A DNA stretch of 64,000 nt, taken from the NCBI GenBank assembly GCA_903927025.1, contig CAIYLG010000021.1, positions 124,001 to 188,000 of the forward strand, read 5' to 3'. The notes under the pieces were generated by a model. That model was given only the letters and a program-made list of their open reading frames with translations. It made no database searches and was not told the origin of the DNA. This document shows, in pieces, positions 8,569-15,809 of this stretch (positions within the stretch are counted from its first letter, which is position 1; each line of letters begins with the position of its first letter). The stretch comes from an uncultured Armatimonadota bacterium. Its GTDB lineage: Bacteria > Armatimonadota > Fimbriimonadia > Fimbriimonadales > Fimbriimonadaceae. The translations under genes and the position numbers were made by a program.

Positions 8569-9420
8569 TTAAGGGCTAAATTCCAAAGTTCCGCGATAAA
8601 CTTCTCGCGCCTCGCCCACAATCGTGATCGGCGAGTTCCAAGATCCCATCGAGACAAAGATCGACCCACCGGGATTGATAACTTCCACGGTGCCACCCTT
8701 CCCTTTCCGCCTCAGATAGTCCGCTGCGGCCGCTGAACTCCCGGTACCACACCCCTGAGTTTCGCCCACCGCGCGCTCCCAGATTCTGATCTGCAGCTTC
8801 ATCGGCTCAACTTCTTTGGTCCAAATGACGCTGGTGCGCTGCGGATAGAGCGGATCCACCTCAATCTTCGAACTGATCGACACAAACCCGTCGTCGTCTG
8901 GAATGACCGTCGTTGGAATCACCACATGGGTGCTCCCAGTCGTAAGGGCGCTGCCAAAGAGGCTCAGCGGCATTCCCGAATCCATTCCGCTCCACACCGT
9001 CTGATTGAATAGCTCGCCGTTCTTGTGAGGCACCTTCTCGGGAGTGTAGTCGGCAATGCCAATCGTGGTGGAGATCTTCTCGTGCTCAACCGAGCAAGGT
9101 ACTTTTCGGTCTAGGTGAAGGATATTGAACTCAAATCCAACCCAGCCTAACTCGTGCACATGGCGAGCGGCGCACCGAATCCCGTTTCCGCAAAAATCCT
9201 CAGACCCATCCGGATTGAACATTCTCAACCGAACATCCTCACCTTCCAACCCAACGGCAAGGATGCCGTCCCCGCCGATCCCAAATCGCCGATCACTGGC
9301 GAAAATGGCAAGCTTCTTGAGTGCACCGTCAACATCCGGTCCCAATGTCGCCACGTCGGAAAGGTGGAACATCGGAAAGTCGTTTCCAATGCTTTCGAGC
9401 TTCCAGAAAGGAATCTTCAT
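8569..9420 (-). CDS. dapF: Diaminopimelate epimerase
   Basis: DapF interconverts LL- and meso-diaminopimelate, the step before lysine and the peptidoglycan cross-linking residue. Both catalytic cysteines are visible in the 283-residue protein: C77 in DFCGNGIRC and C224 in TQGCGTGSSAA. The N-terminal signature FWKLESIGNDF and the FGIGGDG loop are also present. The start at 9420 (MKIPFWK) matches the family; an in-frame ATG at 9477 would run into the stop region of the preceding gene. It lies 32 bp downstream of the 652-residue protein, so the two are probably co-transcribed. A functional DapF implies meso-DAP peptidoglycan. Confidence 0.95.
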   Translation of the reverse strand: MKIPFWKLESIGNDFPMFHLSDVATLGPDVDGALKKLAIFASDRRFGIGGDGILAVGLEGEDVRLRMFNPDGSEDFCGNGIRCAARHVHELGWVGFEFNILHLDRKVPCSVEHEKISTTIGIADYTPEKVPHKNGELFNQTVWSGMDSGMPLSLFGSALTTGSTHVVIPTTVIPDDDGFVSISSKIEVDPLYPQRTSVIWTKEVEPMKLQIRIWERAVGETQGCGTGSSAAAADYLRRKGKGGTVEVINPGGSIFVSMGSWNSPITIVGEAREVYRGTLEFSP

Positions 9421-9452
9421 GCGCTGATCTGTTGTACTTGAAACCGGCTCGT

Positions 9453-11411
9453 TCAGTTCAGCGGCTCCAAATAGCATTCTGCTGTGTCAATCGTCTCACG
9501 GAACCATAGTCCATCCGGACACACCAGCGGGAACCACCACGCACTTGGCCTGAGATTGGCTTTAGCCAGCCCTTTTGAGGTGATCACTGCATTGCGGAAT
9601 AGTCGAAGCCGCTTCAGTTCGGCTTCCAGTTCGATGCTGCGTCGACGCACGTGAATGCGCCGAACTTCGTCGTCAAGAATCAAAGCATTTTGTCGATGGC
9701 GAAGCTCAACCATCCTCGCCCGCAACTCTGTGCCTTGGTGGACGATATCTTCGACAGCGTGTGTCAGCCTCAAACGCTCGGAAAGATCAGCCTCGGTGGG
9801 CTCCTTCTCAAAAATGGTTGATCTGAAGTGCTCACCCTTCGCACGCTCAGCAACTTCCCGGCTGCGTCTCAAGCTGCGCATCTGGGCATAAATTGCAAAC
9901 CGCTCATGACGAATTTGATCGAGCGCCTGCTGAAGCTTGCCCAATCGTTCGTGGAGGCCTTCATACTCATCCGCCAATCGCTTCCACGATCCGCCAAGGG
10001 CAGTGTCAAGGTACTGAATTAGCTCAATCGGACGCCTCAAACTTGCCAACTTGCCCAATAACTGTTCTTGCTCTGCACCGACCTCTTTCCAGCGGGCAGA
10101 AAAGCTTGGCGCGCAAAGCTCCTCAGTCCCAAAGCCCTTTTGAAGTGGTTCTGGCAGTCGGAGCCAAGAGCAGCTCACCTTGAGCGCCCCCCAAATGTCG
10201 TACTTCACGCGAAGGATTGGGTTCATCGCAAGCGCAAATCCACGATCCGCCAGGAGCTGATGAAGCTTGCGGCTGTGCTTCACATAGGAGCTCGCTCCTT
10301 CGTGAAAGACGAAGACAAACTCTCTCGCCAGCATCCCTATGAGGGTCACTGCCTTACCGACCAGGATGCACTCCGGCCCAAACTTCGCCTCAACAATCGC
10401 GGCAAACTCTTCTACCGACGCGAGTGGCTTTTTGAAGCTGAGGAACTGCGGCGTCGCGGTCATGATGACGGCACCGCGTGTTCCAAGCCGAATGGTGCCC
10501 CTCCCTTTGCCAGGGATGATCAGATCAAACGGAATCGCACCGGTACCGAATCGAGACAGTTCGTAAAGGCCAGAAGACCCCTGGATTGCCTGGTTATAAG
10601 CAGAACAAGCCACCGCGCGGGTGGCTTGATTCATATAAAGGTCCAAAAGCTCAAATCGACAAGACCGACAGGTGGATGTGTTGAACTTCAGAAGTTCACT
10701 GGTCGCGGTGGCCTCTAGATCGACGGGGGATCCTGTACAGAACTCGTAGAAGACCGGCAAAAGCTTCTTGTAGTAGTCGGATACAGTCTGCGAACGATCC
10801 TCGCTGAGGTCGCAAACATGTTGTCGAAGTTCGTCGGCAAGTTCAACCGCTTTCTTTCGCCCTTCCCCCGCCAACGCATCCAGCGATGTATCCAGCGCCC
10901 AATCGAATGTGGACTGCAGCTCCCCAAAGAGTTGGCGGAGCTGGACATCCTTAGTGATCGGTGCATGCTCGTCCAGCGAAACAATTCCTTTCCATCCCCA
11001 GGCCTCAGTGGCTTCGTCCAAAATCTTCGGCCGCGCCTTGCTGAGGCGGTCAATGCGAACGCCGCCAGCCAGCAGCATGTCCTTGGTCATTACCGTCTCG
11101 CTTCCAAAGAGGGTCGAGAACTCTGCGGCAGCGCTCCACAACCCTCGGGTAGTGGTGTCGTTGTGGGGGAGGGCTTTAAATTTCCCAGCCTGATGCTTGC
11201 CGCTGGGCAATTTGGCAAAGTAGTCCGTGTCGTGAACACCCGCAACAAATCGGCGGTCAAATCCGAGTCTGCGGCCGGCGGCAACAATGCCTGCCTTCAT
11301 GGGTTCATCCCAAAAAACCGTCTGCCCAAGAGCTAGCAGAGGCGCATTCGGCGCCAGCTCCTGGAGCTCCCGCAGAGCCTTCTCAACACTGGGACTGGAT
11401 ACAACCATCAT
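9453..11411 (-). CDS. Unrecognised 652-residue protein with C-terminal coiled coil
   Basis: This soluble protein has no signal peptide and no family that I recognise. The N-terminal 130 residues look like an alpha/beta domain (LALGQTVFWDEPMK, then RRFVAGVHDTDYF). The middle carries a CRSCRFELL cysteine pair. Residues about 460-610 are a long charged helical coiled coil (LHERLGKLQQALDQIRHERF and similar). The end is aromatic-rich (SAWWFPLVCPDGLWF). The order Rossmann-like start, internal coiled coil and aromatic tail loosely recalls BshC, the bacillithiol cysteine ligase, where a GQ...P..K segment precedes a VAGEDHD motif. This is weak and could be coincidence. It lies upstream of dapF on the same strand. 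Confidence 0.6.
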   Translation of the reverse strand: MMVVSSPSVEKALRELQELAPNAPLLALGQTVFWDEPMKAGIVAAGRRLGFDRRFVAGVHDTDYFAKLPSGKHQAGKFKALPHNDTTTRGLWSAAAEFSTLFGSETVMTKDMLLAGGVRIDRLSKARPKILDEATEAWGWKGIVSLDEHAPITKDVQLRQLFGELQSTFDWALDTSLDALAGEGRKKAVELADELRQHVCDLSEDRSQTVSDYYKKLLPVFYEFCTGSPVDLEATATSELLKFNTSTCRSCRFELLDLYMNQATRAVACSAYNQAIQGSSGLYELSRFGTGAIPFDLIIPGKGRGTIRLGTRGAVIMTATPQFLSFKKPLASVEEFAAIVEAKFGPECILVGKAVTLIGMLAREFVFVFHEGASSYVKHSRKLHQLLADRGFALAMNPILRVKYDIWGALKVSCSWLRLPEPLQKGFGTEELCAPSFSARWKEVGAEQEQLLGKLASLRRPIELIQYLDTALGGSWKRLADEYEGLHERLGKLQQALDQIRHERFAIYAQMRSLRRSREVAERAKGEHFRSTIFEKEPTEADLSERLRLTHAVEDIVHQGTELRARMVELRHRQNALILDDEVRRIHVRRRSIELEAELKRLRLFRNAVITSKGLAKANLRPSAWWFPLVCPDGLWFRETIDTAECYLEPLN

Positions 11412-11455
11412 GCCTCTCGTAGATCCTACGCAATATCGATGCTCGTCGTTGTGTT

Positions 11456-11887
11456 CTACTCAACTGTCTCATACTGCGATGGGTCTCGCGTGAGCCAATC
11501 TTTGATCTCTGGAGGCATGGTGACCGCCTTACGATTCGTGCCGATCAGCACATGCCATGTGTACCCTTTCGTGGCTACTTTTCCCGTCGAGGTGTTGATG
11601 ATCTCGTAATCAAACCGAATGGAGGCACGTCGCATCTCGCTGGACCAAACCTTGACAACGATCACGTCGTCATACAGCACCTCACCCTTGTACTCCACAT
11701 GAGCCTCAACCACCGGGATTTTGTAGCCTTTCTCCTCCATATGCTTGTAAGACCAGCCTCGAGCGCGACACCAGGCACCTCTCGCCTGCTCAAACCAGTA
11801 AAGGTAATTCGCGTAGTAGGCGTGACCCATCTGATCCGTTTCGCCGTAGCGAACGCGTATTCTCTCTTCCGTGACAGCGTGAGCCAT
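11456..11887 (-). CDS. YbgC/FadM-like acyl-CoA thioesterase
   Basis: A 143-residue hot-dog-fold thioesterase of the 4-hydroxybenzoyl-CoA/YbgC class, which hydrolyses acyl-CoA or acyl-carrier thioesters in the cytoplasm. The signature YGETDQMGHAYYANYLYWFE at residues 14-33 holds the catalytic Asp (about residue 18) and the active-site helix. The start at 11887 (MAHAVTEER) puts this motif at the usual distance from the N-terminus; an ATG six codons upstream is also possible. The gene lies 44 bp upstream of the 652-residue protein on the same strand and may lead that transcript. In Proteobacteria ybgC sits with tol-pal; no tol genes are seen here. Confidence 0.85.
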   Translation of the reverse strand: MAHAVTEERIRVRYGETDQMGHAYYANYLYWFEQARGAWCRARGWSYKHMEEKGYKIPVVEAHVEYKGEVLYDDVIVVKVWSSEMRRASIRFDYEIINTSTGKVATKGYTWHVLIGTNRKAVTMPPEIKDWLTRDPSQYETVE

Positions 11888-11967
11888 TCCAGCTTGATAC
11901 CTCACTTAATGCCCAATGCGTCTTTCTCCCAAGATTTGCCGTCAAACTGTTGGAGACACATTCACCC

Positions 11968-12477
11968 GTGACCAACCTCGAAGTCCAACAAGAAGATTCG
12001 ATAAACACGAAGGCCCTCATCGCGCGATTAGGCTGGTACACGGCCTTTTACGCGGTGTCTCTCATCGGCTATATCGGTGGAAGCCAGGGCCTGTGGTTTT
12101 GGTACATCACTCTGCGAAGGCCCGATTGGGGGTTGCCAGGCTGGGGCTTCACGATTGCATGGACGGTCATCTACGGCCTCATGGCGACAGCACTGTGGCC
12201 CATTTGGAAGGCTGATTCAAGTGGGAAGCGAACTGCCGCACTGTGGCTTACTGGCATCGTTCTGATCCTGAGCGCGGCTTGGCCGTGGATCATGTTCGTC
12301 GGCCACCAGATGATCGGATCTTGGGTTGAATCGACGGTTCTTGCGGTAGTCAGCCTTGTCTGTATCTTTGTGTGCTGGGCAAACCGCCCGTCTTCGGGCG
12401 GTCTTATGATCATCCAATTCCTTTGGAGTGCATACCTCACACTCCTTGGCGTTGGTTTGTGGATTCTGAACCGCTGA
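11968..12477 (+). CDS. TspO/MBR family membrane protein
   Basis: A 169-residue protein with about five transmembrane helices and tryptophan-rich TspO signatures: WYITLRRPDWGLPGWGFTIAW (P-x-W...F...W) at about residues 47-67, then VIYGLMATALW. TspO proteins bind porphyrins and related ligands and modulate tetrapyrrole metabolism or stress responses. The GTG at 11968 is chosen as start because a GGAG lies about 12 bp upstream; a TTG at 11950 is the alternative. The C-terminal half is more divergent than in well-studied TspO proteins. The gene is divergent from the thioesterase and convergent with the GH127 gene. Confidence 0.75.
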   Translation: MTNLEVQQEDSINTKALIARLGWYTAFYAVSLIGYIGGSQGLWFWYITLRRPDWGLPGWGFTIAWTVIYGLMATALWPIWKADSSGKRTAALWLTGIVLILSAAWPWIMFVGHQMIGSWVESTVLAVVSLVCIFVCWANRPSSGGLMIIQFLWSAYLTLLGVGLWILNR

Positions 12478-12482
12478 CCCGA

Positions 12483-14837
12483 CTATTCGTCGGCTTCAAC
12501 AATCTTCCATTGTCGCACACCAGCCGACCAGCCATCTTGAAGCTTGATGACTAGACGGAGCGAACTCGTACTAATGGAGTCGAACTTGACTTCGCACCAC
12601 TTATCCTTCGCAACAGGGTAGGCAGACGCCTCAACAGCAACCCACTTGTCCCCGACCTGTCGCTCTAGGCGCCAAGATGCTGGAAGCCGGCATTCGCCGT
12701 AGCCGGTGTCGTCAAACCAGTACAGCTTCACACCGCTGATGGAAACAGGCTTTTTCCATGTGTAGCTGACCCATTCTTCAGTTCCCTTGTGAGGCCACCA
12801 ATGCGTGAGGTTGTTGACTCCTTCACCGGAATTCTTAGGTTCCACACCATCGTTGATTCCGGTCAGGTGGGCGTTGCCGCTCAGGTAGGAGATTCCAACT
12901 TTAGCGTGGACTTCGGGCCCACCAACAGGTGCGGGTGGGGGAACTGTCGGCATCCAAACCGCCATCGCTCCCGCCTTGCGGTTGTCCCAGTCGCAGTAGG
13001 GGATCAGCTTAATTGGCACCGACTTGGATTCAGGTGCATTCTGATACAGCTTTTTGTCCCAGTCCACAGCAGGGATGCGCTCCGCATTGCCTTCTAGCTG
13101 TTCGGTCCCGCCGAAGAGACTGCCGTTCCAAACCGGCTTAAGCTTGGTTTCGCGAGGAAGAACCATCTCATCAATCGGCGAGGCCTGGTCCACTGCCTCG
13201 GCACAGTAGATCATTGGGCCCCGGCGCACCGCCATCCTTCCGACATCTTCCTTTACTAACGGATGAGCCTCGATTCGGGCAACCGGCATCGGCAGGTCAA
13301 GCTCCACCGAATCGCCACGTGCCCACGTTCGGCTCACCACAAAATAGCCCTTCTCAAGCGTCGGCTCCGAAACCTCTTTGCCGTTGACCTTCAACTTGGC
13401 GCCCTCGCACCATCCTGGAATTCGCAGGTGCAGTCCAGCATCCAAAGCGGAATCCACTTCCGGACGAATCGTAATGTGACCCTGCCAAGGATAGTCTCCG
13501 GCAACGTCAAAGCGAACCTTTTTGCCTCCAATCTGGGCATCCACACTTCCCGGCAGATAGAGGTTCACATAAACGTCGCTTCCCTTTTGAGCATACGCAT
13601 AGCCGCCAAGCGTGGCCACCGTGCGAAGCACGTTGGGCGGGCAACAGGCACAGTCAAACCAGGGCACACGATGGTGGTTGCCGGTGCTGGCCAGAGGGTT
13701 CACATAGAAGAATCGCTTGCCGTCCAGCGAAACTCCGGCGAGCATCGCATTGTAGAGCGCATTCTCCACCGCGTCGAAATACTTCCCGTCTGCGTGGAGA
13801 AGACCCATTCGGTAACCCCACATCGCCATAGCCACAGACGCGCACGTTTCTTGGTAGGCGCTCTGGTTCGGGAGGTCGTAGTCAACCGTAAACCCTTCGT
13901 TGGAACCAGAGGGCCCAATGCCTCCGGTCAGGAAGATTCGTTTGTCGATGACGTTGTTCCAAACTCGGCCCAGCATCTTCTCAATGGCAGGGTCAGGATC
14001 TTCCCTCACCACGTCTGTTGCACCCGAGAGCAGGTACGCAGCGCGAACCGCATGACCCTTGATCTCACGATGTTTTGTGATAGGCACATCATCAAGCCAG
14101 TAGGTGCCGTCGTAATCCGCTTCCGGGGTGTCGTGCTCTTTCGCGAAGAAGTGGCTTCCGCGCGTCTTAATCAGCTTCTCCGCAAGGACGAAGTACTTGT
14201 GATCGCCGGTTGCGTGAGACAGCTTAACGAGGGCGAGTTCTAGCTCTGGGTGGCCGCCGTATCCCAATCGACCGCTTTCTGGGCCATACCGGGCGTAAAG
14301 CAGGTCCGCATACTTCACCGCGACGTTCAGCAGATTCCGCTTACCGGTCGCATTGAAGTGGGCCACTGCCGCCTCAAATAGGTGTCCCGCGCAATACAGT
14401 TCATGGTTGTCTCGAAGGTTGGTAAACCGCTGACCCGGTTCTGTCACCTGATAGTAAGTGTCCAGGTAGCCATCCGGTTGCTGTGCCTTAGCGAATAGCT
14501 CGATGATCTTGTCCAGCTTGGCGTCGAGAACTGGGTCGGGGTGCTGAGCCAGGGTATCCGCAGCGCCTTCCACCACCTTGTAGGCGTCAGAGTCTTGGAA
14601 TACGTATCCTTTACGACCCGTCTTTGCCCCATCAATCGCCAACTGAAAGTTGTTGAGGTCACCTGTCGATACCAGCTCATCCAATTCGTGAGGGACCGAA
14701 GCTTTTCGGTTGATCTCCTGACGAAGACTCCAGAATCGATCCTTGATTTGGACCTGCGTAAATGGAATGGCATCGAGCGGCTGGGATTGGGCCGCTGAAA
14801 TAGCGGCGAGGATGGGCAACAGAACGGTGGTAATCAT
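12483..14837 (-). CDS. Secreted glycoside hydrolase family 127 (beta-L-arabinofuranosidase-like)
   Basis: A 784-residue protein with a signal peptide (MITTVLLPILAAISAAQSQ). It matches GH127 (formerly DUF1680), whose members release beta-L-arabinofuranose from plant glycans. The zinc/nucleophile site is visible as QETCASVAM (Glu and Cys) and CACCPPNVLR (paired Cys), equivalent to the Glu/3-Cys centre of HypBA1. An alpha/alpha-barrel comes first, then beta domains. The C-terminal 150 residues (HWWPHKGTEEWVSYTWKK, then VKLYWFDDTGYGEC) look like an added carbohydrate-binding beta-sandwich. It is the last gene of a three-gene operon after GH2 and a secreted protein, with a 19-bp gap, which supports a role in arabinose-containing polysaccharide breakdown. 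Confidence 0.88.
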   Translation of the reverse strand: MITTVLLPILAAISAAQSQPLDAIPFTQVQIKDRFWSLRQEINRKASVPHELDELVSTGDLNNFQLAIDGAKTGRKGYVFQDSDAYKVVEGAADTLAQHPDPVLDAKLDKIIELFAKAQQPDGYLDTYYQVTEPGQRFTNLRDNHELYCAGHLFEAAVAHFNATGKRNLLNVAVKYADLLYARYGPESGRLGYGGHPELELALVKLSHATGDHKYFVLAEKLIKTRGSHFFAKEHDTPEADYDGTYWLDDVPITKHREIKGHAVRAAYLLSGATDVVREDPDPAIEKMLGRVWNNVIDKRIFLTGGIGPSGSNEGFTVDYDLPNQSAYQETCASVAMAMWGYRMGLLHADGKYFDAVENALYNAMLAGVSLDGKRFFYVNPLASTGNHHRVPWFDCACCPPNVLRTVATLGGYAYAQKGSDVYVNLYLPGSVDAQIGGKKVRFDVAGDYPWQGHITIRPEVDSALDAGLHLRIPGWCEGAKLKVNGKEVSEPTLEKGYFVVSRTWARGDSVELDLPMPVARIEAHPLVKEDVGRMAVRRGPMIYCAEAVDQASPIDEMVLPRETKLKPVWNGSLFGGTEQLEGNAERIPAVDWDKKLYQNAPESKSVPIKLIPYCDWDNRKAGAMAVWMPTVPPPAPVGGPEVHAKVGISYLSGNAHLTGINDGVEPKNSGEGVNNLTHWWPHKGTEEWVSYTWKKPVSISGVKLYWFDDTGYGECRLPASWRLERQVGDKWVAVEASAYPVAKDKWCEVKFDSISTSSLRLVIKLQDGWSAGVRQWKIVEADE

Positions 14838-14856
14838 TCGGATTTACTCGGTGAAC

Positions 14857-15792
14857 CTAGGCTTTTTTGGATGTCGATTTCGTCTTCTGCGGAATGGTGA
14901 AATAGCTTTCTTTCATCTTGCCATCCTTAACCCGTCCCCACGAGGCGCTCCAGTTGATCTTGATAGGAGGGCGACCTGGCAGCTGTCCGGTTGTAAAAAT
15001 CGTGACAGGCAACATCATAGAGGCGTCCACGGTGACCTGAATGTCAGGTACGGGAACGCTTCCCCCGTTGTTCTTTCGCACCATAAGCCGGTACTGGTGA
15101 ACGATATGCCCCTGAAAAGGAAAATGCTTTTCCTCGACTCTTGCCGTGACGCCACTGTTGGGTGCCTGGGCTGCCGCAACCAGCGCCGCAAATGGCTTTA
15201 CACCGGGCCGTAGCGCATAGAACAGCTGAAAAGGAAAATCGGTTGCCCAGCTGAGCGGCGTGGTTCTCGGGTTAAACGGATACTTGGCCGTTGTCGACTG
15301 GGCGATGACGCCCTTCCCGCCTTCCCAAAGCGCAGTGGTGCCGCCATTGCAGACCAGTTCTCGCTTGACCAGCATCGGCTCGCCGGGACCCGTTTTTGGC
15401 TTCATCACGAGCATATAGGGGTACTGAAGCCGAAATTTGTCTGGACCTGAAATGAAAACCTGGTCGTCGCTGGTGCCGCGTCCATCCCCCGAATAAGCGA
15501 CTTTGATGATACAAATAGAGCTCTTCTGCCAGGAGATCGCCCTATCCGTTTCTTCGGCCAAAGCAGCAGGGGACTTTGCACACTTCTGCCATCCCTCAGA
15601 CGCAGACGGGATCAGAAGCGCCCCAGGCAACTGGTGCGGCTTCTGCCGCTGGCCAAGGGGTGCAGAGGCACAAGCCACAGTCAAACCACAGAGGATCACC
15701 GATCCCGCTGCTCCGAGTCGAACCCGCAATTTCACAGGCAACAGTTTACTTGTCCATTGATGCACTAAAACCTTCGACGTTGCGAGCGGCAT
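14857..15792 (-). CDS. Exported or lipid-anchored protein, possibly LolA-like
   Basis: A 311-residue protein lying between GH2 and GH127 in one operon (gaps 17 and 19 bp). Its N-terminus has a hydrophobic export segment (GSVILCGLTVACASAP); the Cys could be lipidated, but the preceding residues are a poor lipobox. A GTG at 15735 would give a more usual signal length and is an alternative start. The mature part resembles the LolA/DUF2092-like fold of proteins that report lipid- or glycan-bound reduction ('SGPDKFRLQYPYMLVM'), but no motif is decisive. The basic C-terminus (KTKSTSKKA) is unusual. A role linked to the glycosidases is inferred from position only. Confidence 0.6.
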   Translation of the reverse strand: MPLATSKVLVHQWTSKLLPVKLRVRLGAAGSVILCGLTVACASAPLGQRQKPHQLPGALLIPSASEGWQKCAKSPAALAEETDRAISWQKSSICIIKVAYSGDGRGTSDDQVFISGPDKFRLQYPYMLVMKPKTGPGEPMLVKRELVCNGGTTALWEGGKGVIAQSTTAKYPFNPRTTPLSWATDFPFQLFYALRPGVKPFAALVAAAQAPNSGVTARVEEKHFPFQGHIVHQYRLMVRKNNGGSVPVPDIQVTVDASMMLPVTIFTTGQLPGRPPIKINWSASWGRVKDGKMKESYFTIPQKTKSTSKKA

Positions 15793-15809
15793 TGTTGTGC
15801 GTCAAATTC

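Noticed and set aside
13263-14243. 326-codon + strand frame
   Set aside because: Antisense to the GH127 gene, whose motifs (zinc Cys, signal peptide) are clear; the + strand product has no domain.
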